A DNA stretch of 64,000 nucleotides from Atrichornis clamosus (Eukaryota > Chordata > Aves > Passeriformes > Menuridae): positions 1-64,000 of the forward strand of contig WBMZ01015386.1 of the NCBI GenBank assembly GCA_013400975.1. The letters run 5' to 3'. The position numbers and the translations under genes are program-made. Of the stretch, positions 25,201 to 37,900 are shown piece by piece. Position 1 is the first letter of the stretch. Each line of letters opens with the position of its first letter. Below the pieces are notes generated by a model. That model had not been told where the DNA came from, did no database searches, and saw only the letters and a list, made by a program, of their open reading frames with translations.

Positions 25201-27228
25201 ATAACAACAGAAATTACAGTAATACACATTTGCAGCTATGGGCAATGCTTCTCCACAGGTCTCTCAGGTTCAGGACACCTTCAGACATTATTATAAAATG
25301 CAATTCTGGCTGAAAGCTAAAATTCAGTGAGGTTCTGTTCTCGATTTGTATTAATTCTCTACAAACTCCTGTCAAACCTCACTGGCACGCAGCCATGGAG
25401 CAGATTGTTCTCTGCACACCGCAGAAACCATAATCATCTTATCTGGTGCTGTTTGTGATATTAAAGCTTATTCACATGTGCATTTTAGATAAACCAGAAT
25501 TTTTTAGACAACACAATTCTTGCTCTCTAATGTCTGTATGTCACATCTGAAATGGCAGTGAAGGATTTGAAGATGTACTGAGATAGAACTGAAGATAAGA
25601 CACTGTACAGGCTTTTGCTGCTTGGAATTTTGTTGGCTTAAAAATTACCTTCCATTGTCATTAGGTTAATCATTTCAAACTGGAAAGCCTAATCTTGGCA
25701 CACCTGCAGGTTCTTTTCCATTCTGAAAGCAGGGAAAGTTCTCCTAATCAACAAGCAAAGGGCTCTATGTAGGAATATACAACAAATCTGGGAATACATC
25801 TGTGTTCTGTGCAAAAGGTTTACCTCACCCCTAATAAGCTGGTGAATTTTTATTTGATTCTATAGTTATCCTTCAAATCATAGAATCATTTAGAATCATA
25901 GATTTGTTTGGGTTGGAAGGGACCTTAACAACAATCTCGTTCCACCCCCTGCTATGGGCAGGAACACCTCCCACTATCCCAGGTTGCTCCAAGCCCCATC
26001 CAATCTGGCCTTGGGCACTTCCAGGGATGGGGAAGCCACAGCTTCTCTGGGAACCTGTGCCAGGGCCTCCCCACCCTCACAATAAAGAACTTATTCTTCC
26101 TAATATTTAATCTAACCCTACTTTCTTCCAGTTTGATTCCAATCCCCCTTGAAAGCTTGGAAAAGACCTCTAAGAGCCAACCTTAAACCAAATTTTTAAA
26201 GGTCTGGCCTTGCATACCTGAAAGACCAATTTGGTGCCCAAAAATTGTGGAGCTTAGATGTGTGACATTGCGAGAGTATCCACCAAAAGGTCTGAGGGGG
26301 TCCAGGGTCAGGGTGATGGTGACAGAGATGTTGATTGGACCAGAGTCCTCGAGGGTCTGTGGCGACTGCGTGGAAGATCTCGCCTGCCCACTGGTCACGG
26401 TGCTTTCTGGAGTTGTGGTGTCGTTGAGGAGATGCTTTAAGGTTTCATTCTCAGATATACAGAAGTCCAAGTCATTAAACCTCAGGAGGAAAGTGTTCCA
26501 GTCCTGAAAGCAAAGGTGGAGATTTCAAGCAGATTAGGGAGTTAAGTGTGGCAGTGATCGGTACTGTCCTGCCCGGTTCCAAGCCATTTAACAAAAATTA
26601 CACGGCTCACAAAGCAGCACAAACACCACCAGGGCTGTCTCAACAATGGGGAAGTTGTTTGGAGAAGTCAGATGGGTTCAATCCCAGCTTCCTGCCCAGA
26701 ACCAGAAAGGAATGCGGTAACTTGGTCAGTTCTCACCAGAGTGGTTTCTGCCGAGGTTTCCCTCGTTACAGGGTAATACTGATGGGGAAGAAGTTCCCCA
26801 AACCAGCTACCTGACCCTAAATAAGGAACAGAAAGGTTTCTAGCCACAGCAGGGAAGACCCGTGACAGATGATTTGGCCTCATCCTTGATACAAAACAAG
26901 ACTACCAAACATTCACCCCAACAGCCTTTTCCTTATGAAATTAGAGACCAATTTAAATCAACACAGTCCCCCATTAGACTGTGCTCTCCCATGAGGGGGG
27001 GGAAAAACCCCTAACTCATTAGCTTCAGGCATGTTTTTCCAGTGAGTATTCCCACTTTTTTGTACGTACCTCTGTCATTTCTGGTGACTTGATCTCCTTG
27101 ATTTTGAAGAAGTAGCCCAGTGTCAGGAAAGCGATGGCCATGGCACTCACGCTGATCATAAAGACCACGAGCGGAGGTCGGCTGCTGACATAAACCTTCA
27201 GGTTCTCCAACAGGTTGATGTAGAACAT
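22204..27228 (-). CDS. TMEM248: TMEM248, two-pass transmembrane protein (coding span, 6 exons)
   Basis: Joining six minus-strand exons (27228-27070, 26503-26218, 24666-24516, 23814-23631, 23164-23021, 22224-22204) gives 945 nt, that is 314 aa plus stop, the same length as human TMEM248. Each junction has GT/AG borders and compatible phases (0, 1, 2, 0, 0). The sequence closely follows vertebrate TMEM248. Residues about 19-42 form an N-terminal hydrophobic helix and about 274-290 a second one. Between them is a presumably lumenal or extracellular domain with N-X-S/T sites at N72, N80, N111, N132, N157 and N211, and several cysteines (C68, C171, C177, C204). The tail is short and cytoplasmic, ending VALSEA. 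The start codon is supported by the conserved N-terminus. The molecular function of this family is not established. It lies downstream of RABGEF1 on the same strand, as in mammals. Confidence 0.96.
23021..23164 (-). CDS. TMEM248: TMEM248 coding exon 5
   Basis: Acceptor CTCTGGCAG, phase 0. It encodes residues 261-308, including the second transmembrane helix (about 274-290) and the cytoplasmic KGRPSKLRQS stretch. It ends GAAAAG before donor GTCAGT. Reading through the donor gives a false longer open frame. Confidence 0.95.
23631..23814 (-). CDS. TMEM248: TMEM248 coding exon 4
   Basis: Acceptor TCTGCAG, then T completing Val199. It encodes residues 200-260 with sequon N211-A-T and conserved aromatic and cysteine residues (NPFWCYKG). 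It ends GTTCCAGAT before donor GTAAGT. Confidence 0.95.
24516..24666 (-). CDS. TMEM248: TMEM248 coding exon 3
   Basis: Acceptor CTCAAAG then GC, which completes Gly149, followed by residues 150-198 (RESHEE onward). It ends ACAGT before donor GTGAGT. Choosing this acceptor rather than the GGCAG four bases further in is required to keep the frame. Confidence 0.93.
24667..25875 (-). other. TMEM248: TMEM248 intron (between coding exons 2 and 3), part
   Basis: Together with the adjoining CR1 copy this makes up the 1.55-kb intron. Nothing else is recognised in it. Confidence 0.7.
25876..26150 (-). mobile_element. CR1 LINE fragment in TMEM248 intron, minus orientation
   Basis: It starts with repeats of AATCATAGAATCA, which is the reverse complement of the CR1 tail. 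The CR1 3' region follows in reverse (GGGTTGGAAGGGACCTTAA, then TGCCAGGGCCTCCCCACCCT, then TTCTTCCTAATATTTAATCT). It is a 5'-truncated copy in the intron between coding exons 2 and 3, in the same orientation as the gene. Confidence 0.93.
26218..26503 (-). CDS. TMEM248: TMEM248 coding exon 2
   Basis: Acceptor CTTTCAG, first codons Asp-Trp-Asn (residue 54 on). It encodes residues 54-148 plus the first base of codon 149. It includes a Ser/Thr-rich stretch and four N-glycosylation sequons (N72, N80, N111, N132). The donor is TCAG before GTATGC. Confidence 0.95.
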
Positions 27229-27244
27229 TATTCTGATTGTTCAC
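27070..27244 (-). CDS. TMEM248: TMEM248 first coding exon (ATG at 27228)
   Basis: Acceptor CCCTCAG precedes 27244, with 16 nt of 5' UTR before the ATG at 27228-27226. The exon encodes residues 1-53, including the first transmembrane helix (residues about 19-42, MISVSAMAIAFLTLGYFF core). It ends in ATGACAGAG before donor GTACGT, phase 0. Confidence 0.95.
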
Positions 27245-30200
27245 CTGAGGGAAAAAAACCACATTACAGCAGAGGGACTGGGCTGTGTGTGGCAGGGAGG
27301 GGGCTGGTGGATCACCTAAGACAAAAGTCTGACAGCAAGAAATGGAATCGTAGAGCAAAGTGAGATTCAATTACGTGAGGGTGCTGTTCAGTGAGCACTG
27401 AGTGTGTGCCTGAAATACAGCAGCAATCAAAACAGGCTCCACATCACCTTCTCAGTGCCTGAAATTGCCTGCTGGGTAGAGATTTCAAGAAATGAGAACT
27501 TCCAGCACAGCCCAGGATCGTCCATAAGCAATAAAACCAGTTGTTGCCTTTCCCCACACACCCAGGCAGGATACAGACTGCTACATTTTAATCCCAGTAA
27601 TCTGAATTCACCAAATTAGTGTGGACAGGGGTGTAACACAGCCCCACAGATCTAACTTGGCACATCCTTGCGGATCCTTTGAAAACTGAAGATGGAGCCT
27701 TAAGGATCCCTCTTTTTACCCCATCCCCAGTCCCAAATGGCTCTGTTTTCCAAACGGGATCTGAGAAGCAGCCCAACATCATTTTAGGCTCCTGCATCGA
27801 GAATCCTGTGGTCAGAAACACCCAAAAACTGCATTAGGGTGGAGGCTGGAAGACTCCTTGTCTAGTTTTGATTCTTGCAGGATCTAGAACTTCTGTTAAG
27901 GGTCAATAAGCAAAGGACCTGACATGTGAAGGAAATGGACTAAGTCATTAACTTTTGTCCAAAATGCAGTATTTTGTCTGATTCTCCTCTTGAATTATCA
28001 TCTGCAGAGCACAAAGACCCAAATTAACTTCACTGTATCAGCTTCCCCACCTCCACTCCCAAGGAAAAGCAAACAGTCCAGCGTTAAAGGGCACCCTTGT
28101 GACATCTACTTCAGAAGCCCTGCAAGAAAGAACTTCAAGCCCACCTCTTATCTTTGTCTTACCTAAAATCCTGGCTGAAAAGGCTTTTAACCCCAGCTAA
28201 ACCAGTAAGGCAGTAGCTGCTCCCAGCAACGCGCTGCTGATCTCCAAAATTCCTAAGGAAAGGCCAAAACTTCAGGATTTGCACCTAGAGAATTGTGCAC
28301 TGCGAGGGTTAATTGTGGAGCATCCCTACAGATCTGGTAACATTTAATTACTTCAGGGACTGCTCCCTGCAGGTCTGGGTGATTCTCACTGACTCTCATT
28401 TCCAATCCAGGTGTAGCAGGGCTGAAAAGTGGCAGGTCTGAGGGTGAGAGAGGGACAGGGCAAGGGAGGGAGAGATCTTTGATCTGATCTATTGATTTAA
28501 AAGAAAACGAGAGAAGGGTAAAGGACAAGCACTCAGACAAAGCCCTTTTCACATCCCACAGAGTACAATGATCACAACTTCCTTGTGTATACTCGGGATT
28601 TTACTGCTTCAGTTACTGTTAGCAGAAGAAATATTGACAAAACCTGCAAACCTGCCCCAGAGAGGGGAAAATTCAACTCAGGGAGAAGAGATCCGAGGTG
28701 CTGTGCCAATAACACAACACTGAGCTGTGCATCATGACTCCCCACACACCTACTTGCCCTCCTGGGTGAAACCTGCTGAGACAGAGCTCTCCAGAGAACC
28801 CGATCACATCCTGGGTTTACTATTTTGCACCATCAACCATTTTCCATCCATCCTGCACAGCCCAGGAGAGGCAGGAAGTTTTGATCAGCGACAACTGGGT
28901 GCTGCAAACGTCTCCGCAAAAGCAGAGCGTGGCTGAGAGTGAGAGCAGGGAAAGGAGAGAGGGGAGAGAGGAAGCAAAAGGTGATGAGAAATGTGCACCT
29001 TACCAGAATTTCTACCTTTGTCCCAGAGCAGCTGTGCCACAGCCAGTGGAGGTGTCAGAAGGCAGGAGGGAGAGGGGAAGGGAGAGCTGGGGCCGGCAGG
29101 GATCATGCTGGGAATGATCCGCCCTTCTGCACGTCCTGCCTATCTTGTCCCTGGCAGCACATTTCTTAAATGAGCCCCAGTTAAAAATCCTGAACACTCC
29201 ATCCACAAACATTGGAGACACATGTGGAGATGGAAGAAGATCAAAAGATAAACCAAAAGCGGAGTGGTAGGCAGTGTCCCCTCCTGAATTTCCTCCTGGA
29301 AATAACACAGATGCAGGGTTTATTGCAGCATTTAATCAGAGCTGAGTATCACCCACAGCATATCCAGGGCTGTGATTCCTTTTAAAAGGGGCTTCCAACA
29401 GCTCCATTAGCATGTTTGTTTACCACAGGGTCTAAAACCAGCCATAAAACGGGATGTGCTGAAAAGTGTACGCAGAAAAATATTTGGGCTAATATTTTTA
29501 TGTAAGAGATCACCAGCTTTTAAGTGCCAGTTGCTTAATATGCTCCCATAACTCAACGGCTTTGAAAGCAATTAGAAAATGCTATAAGCTGCAATTTCCG
29601 AGGAGTAATGTGCCTTTGGAGCATTTGGGAGAGAAAAGGGAACAACTGTGGATTTCAATGCTGGAGCTGACGTGAAAATAGCAGTGGGACACGGCTGGTG
29701 CAAAGCACAATGACAAATGTTTCCGTGCTGCTGCCTGGAGAACTACTGATTTTTGTCAAAGTGCTTGAATAATTATTAATTAATGCAAATTTGTGATCCA
29801 GATCAGGGCATGTACATCAAAATATTTCTAGATTTTTGGGGCTCCTTAAAGTCCTCCTCTCTGTCAGGAGAATCACAATGCGAACACAATTCTTCTACCA
29901 GCTCTTGTAACCAACTTCCTCCTCTGTGTAAATGAATAACTTAAAAGAATACCATTTAAACTTTTATTTCTTGTTCACAGAGTTTTAAAAAAAAAACCCT
30001 AACCAAACAAATGCTATTACCTCCTGGCAGGTCAGGCAAGCAAGATCAGATTTCACATTTTAGCCAAATAAATAATTTAGCGAGCGGCTCTAATGACTGC
30101 TGCTGCCTCTCTCCACTCCAGCCAAGCCTTTTAATACTTTGTGCAATAAAAATCTCCACAGTCAGCCTGACAAGGAGCTCAAGTGCAACGGGAAGAATGA

Positions 30201-33200
30201 AAACTGCCAGCCTGGAACATTGGCCAGCAGCTCCAAAGTAATTGCTGGGAAGGGAGGGATGTTCATCAGGACCACAGTCAGGCAGAGTTACAGCTGAGGG
30301 AACTCACCAGGAAAACCTGGAGATGTTGTGCTCTTAAATCAGGACCTACAAACCCTGGGAATTCTGTTATACAGGTTAAAAGATAAAAATGGTAAAGGGT
30401 GGAAACAGGGGAACACAGGGGCAGCCATCTAAAAAGCAAGAAAATATTCTGCAGTTTGGGGGATTTTTCTCCAAAACAGCTCAAGAGCACAGACAGCAAC
30501 CTCAGAGGAGTAACACTGAATTCCTCTTTTTTTGTGCATGAAAGAGTGTAGAAAAGGAAACTGCTGAAAGAGACTGATGAGTTTTTCAAGCCTAAATTAC
30601 AAATAAGGAGATTCTTGAAGTCTACTGCAAACACCAAAAAGTCAATGCAATGACTCACAGCTGAAGTATTAAATTCCCATTTTGGGGCTTAATATCAAAG
30701 GAACTGACTTCCTAACAACAATAAAACCCCCATATGCTGTACTAAAGCAGGTATTAAAATTGCAGCTGCCAAAAGGAAAAAAAAACCAAAACCCAAACAT
30801 GAATTTTGAAGAGATCAAAGTCGTTTGACGTTTTTGTCAATAACACCGACTACCATCTTCCCACTGGAAAGCTTAAAATGATGGCATTTTCTGACAAATA
30901 TTTCCCCTGCTTGTTGTGCATGTAAGGTAATCAATCTAGAGGAGGGGTTTAAACACAAAGTCACCACTAAAATATCCTAAGGAAGAAAACTAGGTGGAGA
31001 AGGGCAGCAGGCAGCACTACCCATCCCAGCACTGCTCCATAAAAACCTCACAAGTTTTCCAAGCCTCAACATCTCGTTGTACATAACAATGTTTAAATTG
31101 AGCTGTGCAGCTCAGTTTACTTCTAAATCAATCATGTTTTCAGAGATGTCCCACTACCAAGAGTACAACGGGGTTAGGAAATGGATCAGCTCAGGGTTAA
31201 TCACTCTGAATGAAAATAATGTTGAGTGCCAGAAAAATATTTATATACACAAATGAAACCATAGGAAACCATCCACAAATAACAGGCAAACAAAGCACTG
31301 GTGTTCATCTCAAAGTGCCTCTCATCTAAGCACAGTGAACAGCAGCAGGTACCAAAATTATCTTTCATTTGGTTTTCTTCTCGTCAATCTTGGTGTCTAA
31401 GACTGAAAACACTGAAATAGTAAAGCAAAATAAAAATCAGAGGTGTGTGAGCTGGAGCTGGGGCTGTTTAACATCTTTGAGGGTGACAGGGCCATGGGGT
31501 CAAGTCAGCAAGCCTGGCAGTGACACCAAGCTCTGAGGAAAGGGATCCCATCCAGAGGGATCTGGACAGGCTGGAGAGGTGGCTCTGGAGAACCTGATGA
31601 GGTTCAGCAAGGCCAAGTCCAAAGTCCTGCACTTCCAAGACTTTCTTTACCATGCTGGTATCTATGGGAAAATAGAGGTGCCAGTGTCTGCAGCAGCTTC
31701 AGATCTTTTTAGGAAATATATCAAGGCCCTGTGGGATGAAACTGTACAGCCCAAAACCTTCTCCAGCAGCAGAAGGGCTGGCAGGAAGGAGGAATTCATC
31801 CTAGAGGAATGAAAGGAGGGGAATCCTCCAGAGCAAAGCACTGCCTCTGTCCAGCTGAGCCTTTTCCCCTTCTCCTGGCCTTCAGAATTAAAAGAAATCA
31901 ACCAAAATAAACCAAAATAAACAGCCTCCTAGTAAATGCCACCAGCTGCACAACACAGAGGAAGAGAAGCAATCAAGATGTGTGGAGGAGGAAATTTAAT
32001 GAAAACATCACCTTAGGTCCTTGAATCCACTGCACCCAAACAGAACCCAAAGATCAGCAGCCAGATGTGCACAAACACATCCACTCCCCCAGGAGGGAGA
32101 TAACAGTGAATTGCCTCAGTGGCTTATCAGTTTTCTGAGCTATTTTATCCTACAAATATGTTTATTGATAAAAAAAACCTGTTTTCCTAGAGCCTGGAAG
32201 CTGAAAGCATGGCAGGAAAATGGCCCTTTGCATATGCAAAGAGCACAGACAGAGGACACTGCACAGAACAAGAACAGCACCTGTTGGAAGGGACCTTCCC
32301 TCCTCCTGTTATCCTGAGAAAGGAGGCAGGATGCAGAATATTAACAAAAACCTGGGAGCCTGGGGACTTGCAAGAATAGAAAGAAGCAAAGTGCTTCATA
32401 CTTGCATGAAATGTTGCTTTTCACCTCTCAAAACACTTTTCAAAACATAATTAATCATTTCAACATCCCCAAGAGCAACAAGAACAGCAAACATTTCAGT
32501 TCTGCCCATAAAACAAAGCCAAGGAAGGGAAGTCATTTGGTCAGTTATAGCGAACTTTAAAGATCATATTGATACTGAATTTCAAACACTCAAATTCCTG
32601 ACTTTAACTCTCTGTAAAGACAGAAAACTTGCAGGAAAAGGCAGATGACTTAAGAAATAAAAAGGAAAACAAACATTACTCAATCTGTGTATGACAGCCC
32701 TTCCCCACAGACTTGTGTTGTTCAAAAAGTCTGGTGGATTTACCACAAGCACCTGGACTTTGTGCCAGCTGATGCTCCCGGGACAGCAAAGTTGATTTCA
32801 TTTCCCACTGGAGGGTAAAATTCATGCACATACAGAGAAATCCAAACAAGGATTTTTTTTTATATGCTGCGAGTTTTTAAAAATTGATGAATGAGAAAAG
32901 GGAAGGAAAGTTAAAAGTCAGAAAATAGAAATAATGCGAGGAAGCCTTTTATCACTGCTTCAATGAACCCTGAATTCTGACTTCTGTTAAAAGAGAAAAA
33001 CACCATTTAAAACATACCCAGCTGTAAAATCAAAATGAACCCAACCTCTGGTTGAAAATAAACATTTTGGTGCCAAACTTGAAACAGGCAGCCCTGCTTG
33101 CCAAGAGCCTGTGCCATGGGAACAAGAACACTTCCAAATATGAGAGCACGTGGGCATTTTCAAACCTTCCAACTTTTACCAGTCAAAGCCATGACTTACA

Positions 33201-35732
33201 ACATGACTTCCCACAACCCAAATCATAGAGACTGCCATAAAACATACAATAATAGACTGAGGGACTTTGAAGTTGTGTTAAAAATGTTATTCTGGTTACT
33301 GCTGCTTAGCATGAGAACCTGGGAGAGGAAGGCAAAAGTAAAATGATTCCATTTTACAAGATCTTTAAAGATCCATGAGAAGTCAAATTCTCTGTGTACT
33401 CTACTGACAGTAGCCAAAAATACAGGATGGCTTTAATCAAGAAGTAGGAAAATTCTCAGTAACAGTTTAATAATCAGAAACTGGTTGAGTGACCAGTTCA
33501 AGGTTAATTGTTGACTTAATTAAAGCCACCTATTAAGGAGTGTGGTACCCAATTCAGCAGTGGAAGGGCAGAGAAGTGCCAAGAAAAAGGCGCTTCAGTG
33601 TATAATGAGAACTGTGAGGAGACAGGGATGCAGACAGACACACAGCTTGAATCACAAGCAGAAAAATGACTGACAAGCTGAGGAGATGGCAGCTTTGGGG
33701 AATGGCAAAATAAGAGTTCTGGGGGTAGAGAGAAAGTAACACCGGCCGTGGGAGAGAAGCATGAAAACAGCCAGTGGCCACTAATGGAAACAGAAACAGC
33801 AGCAAAACCAGCTGAAATAAGGGACCTGGGCAACAGCTGAGATATCAAGGCCATGGCAGTAATATTACCATGTCTGTGTCCTTCACCCCCACTGCTTAAA
33901 GGAAACAGGACCTCTGTTTGCTCAGCCCAAACTCCTGTAGGTGAGTTCAGTCTCTGTTTTACAGATAATTAACAACACCCAAAATGCCAGGACAGACACA
34001 AGTTTTCTTCCAAAACAAAACCTGGGAGTTCTGAGTCCTGGGAACCAGCTTTATTCACATATCAGGACAGTCTTAAAAAGAAAATAAACTCCCACACAGA
34101 CGTGCTTTAGGCAAGGGGAGATTTGGGAAAAACAACAAAATTCTGACACCAGCGAGTGTTGTTAATAGTTTAGGGCTCGTTTGATCAAACAGCTTAATTT
34201 CTACAAAACCTGATATTTAATAATAAAAAGGAAGACGATCCCAGCTAACAGATCTGCAGGATGAGGTCAGGGGGTGCTCGAGCAGGGACCCACCCAAGGG
34301 TGCTGGCTGTGCCAGGCTCTGTCTCTCCTGCCCCCGGGCTCACAAAGGACACCGAGCTCTGTTTGTGCCCTGCCCTCGGACGCTCCTGGGCACTCACAGA
34401 GCACAGTGACCATTTTTGTCTTATCAGGTGGCCTTTCAAGTTCTTGTCTTTCAAGTGGAAAAGAAGAATCACATTCCACCAGCCCCGAGCCACTCCTCAA
34501 ATCACGGCAGGTAACAAAGCTACCCAGGGCTTAATCCTCTTTGATGGGACTCAATCCGGGGGCAGGGAGCGTTTTTCAGTCTCGCAGGCACAATTCAGTA
34601 TTATCTGCCACAAAAGTTATCTCTGTCCTGCGCACACCTGCTGCCCAGGAACTGGATTTCAGCCATCAGCTGATTCCCAGAGACCTGGGGAAAGGCAGGT
34701 GCGTGGAAGTGGCAGCAACTCACGCGGTGAAACTCGAACCGTCCCGTGTGTCCTGCCCAGGGGCACAAGGATTAGTGTGAATTTCCTGTAACTCAACCTT
34801 TACAAAAACGCAATCACCATTTACCACAATAGACAGGCCCAGCCACGACAGGTTTTCCTCCCACCACGGCCTTCCAGTGGCAAAACTTCGTGGAAGTTCA
34901 GCGAGGATGTGGAAAACAAACCTAAATGAATCCTTATCTACGCTCAAGGGTTGCCTAACAGGGCAAATTTACACCACCGGAGCTAATCCTGCAAATAAAT
35001 TTCCCCAAAGACAAACCCTCAAACAGCAAACAAAGGGAAAGCGGAAAAAAAAAAACCCAACCCAGCTGTTCTTTACCTCGTCAGGCGGAAATGTTTGCCA
35101 GGGTGTCCCTATCCGTGATTCTGATCTATGCTTGGAATGTAACGGTAGGGATGGAGCAGCCATGTTCTAGGCATGATGCACCAGGAATTTCATTATTAAA
35201 AACGTCATGAGATCATTAGTCAAGTTAAACCCAAAAAAGTGAAAGAGAATTAAATATGGATAGATAGCAAATTGGAAAAAAAAAACCCCAAACCAAACAA
35301 CGGAATAAACCCAACGAAGGAATCAATGTTCAGAAGCTATTTTGAAACAGAATTATTTTTAGTGCTACTGAAATTACTATTTTTTATTGGGTTTTTTTTT
35401 TTCTGGTACGACGCCACACATGCAAAGTTCAAGCTAACGACCTTCTAAAAAATAATTTTTTCAGGTAAATGATACAGATAAGCCAAGGCTACCACCCCCC
35501 AGCCGAGCCAAACCACCCCGACCCCATCCCGAGACCCGGGGCTCGGGAGGCAGCGGAGCGATGCCCCGGCTCGGCCCTGCCCCGGCCGCGGCCCGAGGCT
35601 CCCCGGGGGCTCTCCCGGCGCTCCTCTCGTTCCCACCGGCCCCGGACCGCCCGCCAGACCTCGGGCCCGGGGCGGTGGTGACCTCACCCCGCACCGGGCC
35701 GGGCCCCAGAGCCGCCCCCGTCCCCTCCTTAC
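27245..35732 (-). other. TMEM248: TMEM248 intron 1 (5' UTR intron)
   Basis: About 8.5 kb between the inferred non-coding exon 1 donor and the acceptor of the first coding exon. AT-rich, no coding exon recognised. It contains a CR1 reverse-transcriptase-region fragment at about 31.45-31.64 kb and A/C-rich simple sequence near 35.27-35.30 kb. Additional non-coding 5' exons cannot be excluded. Confidence 0.65.
31448..31639 (+). mobile_element. CR1 LINE fragment from the reverse-transcriptase region
   Basis: The segment resembles the CR1 ORF2 stretch that reads GCTGTTTAACATCTTTG, then GATGACACCAAGCT-like sequence, then GGATCTGGACAGGCTGGAGA, then ATGAGGTTCAGCAAGGCCAA and GTCCTGCACTT. The frame is broken and only a short part remains, so this is a dead copy. 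It sits antisense to TMEM248 in intron 1. Confidence 0.8.
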
Positions 35733-36150
35733 CGGCGTCCGCGGCGGGGCTCAGGCCCCCGGGCCGGGCGGGGCTCAGAGGCGGCGGCGCTGCCGTGCGG
35801 GCGGGCTCTGCACCATCGTCCTGCCCTGCCGGGGCTGCGGGCGCGGGCGGACGGCGGGGAGAGGCCGCTCCCCGGCCAGACCCCGGGCCGGACACACGGA
35901 CAGGCACCGGGACCCGCCTCCGCCGCCGCTTCCGGGGCCGCAGCCCTGACCCCTCACCCGCCGGGCGCACGGACGGTGGCGCGGGGGGGACAAGATTGCG
36001 GCGGCGCCGGCAGCGCGGGAGGAGCCGGCGGCGGGCGGGGCCCCGGGAGCGGCACTGGCGCAGCGGGAATGGCACCGGGAGCGGGCCCGGCAGCGGCGTC
36101 GGGACGGCCTCGGGAACGGCACCGGGCGCTCGGTCTTCCTCAGATCCCTC
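35500..36150 (-). promoter_or_regulatory. TMEM248: CpG island, probable TMEM248 promoter
   Basis: A 650-bp block of very high GC and CpG content stands between AT-rich flanks. GC boxes are present, for example GGGCGGGG at 36033-36040. No TATA box is obvious, as usual for housekeeping CpG-island promoters. Activity toward the plus strand as well cannot be ruled out. Confidence 0.75.
35733..36100 (-). other. TMEM248: Probable TMEM248 non-coding exon 1
   Basis: Within the CpG island a strong minus-strand donor occurs (GACGCCG then GTAAGGAGG; exon end at 35733). It is the best candidate to splice to the acceptor at 27244. The 5' end is only a guess from the extent of the GC-rich region. Mammalian TMEM248 also has a non-coding first exon far upstream, which fits. 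Confidence 0.5.
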
Positions 36151-37900
36151 GGGATGCTCCCTGCTTCTCCCAGCCGCTCTTCCCTCCATCCCCTTTTCCT
36201 CTAAAAAGTATCCAAAGCATCTTTTTTGTTATGTTCTCTAAAGGTGTCCAATACCTAGGTGTGTTCAGGGTTAAAGCCTTAAAGGGCATAACAGAACAAA
36301 CCATCATCGTCTTCCTTGATACTTATCATGATAAATAAAATAGCTTAATAATTACTTACTAATGTTAGATGTGGTGTTATTGTATGTTATTAATAATTAG
36401 TGTTATTAATACTGTAATGAGGATGATGTTCACACGAGGATAATGTAAAATCTGGTACCCAGATGTAACTGGAGCAAATCCAGCAGAGCATCCCAGGTGC
36501 AGGGACAGGTGAAGGGACAAGCCAGGCTGCCCCTGTGCCCTGTGAAGGGACACAATGCCATGGACCACGATCCTGGGCAAGGTTACAGCATTCCCAACAT
36601 CCCCGAGCTGGTGGAGCTGGTTACTCCATCACAACCCAGGCCTCAGTCCACGCTCACCTGTCCCTGACACATGGACAAGCTGGGAGAAAACCATCCCGAA
36701 GTATTTGTGGTGCTTTGGAAGGGGAAAACTCCAGCAGTTTCACGAAGATCAGGAAGCTCAGAAATCACCGGTGTCTTGCAGGATGTCCAAGGCAGCAGTA
36801 AATTAATGACTGATCATCCTCTCAGACAGCAACAAAACCAGTCCGCGACACCAGTCCTGTACCTCTGAGGCTGCAGAGGCAGGAAAAGGACGTGTTAACC
36901 TCCTCCTGGCACCCAGCTGAGGTGGCAAACGGGTCTCCTGTTGCAGGCACTCTGTGTGAGCCGCCAGGGCTCTGCATCAGATGGAAACGGCTGCTTCTCC
37001 CCCCAGCCCTCTTACCCCTGTTCCCAAACTGCGGCTCAGCAGCACCAGCTGTTCCAGCATCTGGCAGTGCCTCCCTATCCAGCCCCAAGATACACCAGAA
37101 AATGTGCAAACACTGATGATGCTGAGGGGAGGAATCAATTTAATTTCATAACTCAGTTGTGTGGAACCAAGGACGTTGTACAGTTTAATTAACCAGCATT
37201 TCCTGTAAAATATCTTCTTTACTAAATGAAATAAACCAAAAAGTTCACATGCAAAGAAGTATTTTACAATAAAAGAGTCAATCCAAGGAGCTGCAGAGTG
37301 TTTGTTTTCAGTGATACTGAACTGTAGTGGGCTGGTGGAAAAAAAGAAACAACTCATTTCTGATACTGTGACTGTCAGCCCAGCACCTGTATTCCAAATT
37401 CCAAAGAGATGATATTTCAATTAAACTCTCACAAAGAACTTGTTCATGGATACAGTTTTTTGCAGCACTGGGATCTCTCATTATATCTTACTCAAACTTG
37501 TGAGCACCTCTGCACTACAGCCCTGCCCAGGGATTACCACAGGTAGGAGGAAGTCACTCCTGCTCCCTGATTTTTCCCTGGGATATGGGAATCCACCTCA
37601 CCGGCCTGATTTGTTTGCTGAAAACATTCCCACCTTAGTGGCTTGATAAGAAGATGGCACATGAATAAAAGATACTTGAGTTACAAATGGACCAGCAATT
37701 CGTTCTTTAGTGCTTAATCACTACAATGACCTTTCTACAAAGGGAAAAAAAAAAAGACATTGTTTACCCAGACTTGCACTTGAATGGCCAAGAATTGTTG
37801 TCTCCCAAAGCAGAGAATGCAGAAGCAGCCACAATGATATTGACATTAATCATTAACAGCACAACAAAACCCGCTGAGGAGGTTTTTAGGGAGTCATTAA
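36151..37900. other. Intergenic gap between RABGEF1 3' end and TMEM248 promoter
   Basis: About 1.75 kb of AT-rich DNA. No exon, RNA gene or repeat family recognised. Upstream TMEM248 regulatory elements may lie here, but none is visible as a motif. Confidence 0.55.

Noticed and set aside
31579..31812. 77-codon plus-strand open frame
   Set aside because: It begins inside a decayed CR1 reverse-transcriptase fragment; not a host gene.
35461..36338. Open frames of 115-242 codons across the TMEM248 CpG island
   Set aside because: Overlapping on both strands, Arg/Gly/Pro/Ala-rich; explained by CpG-island composition.
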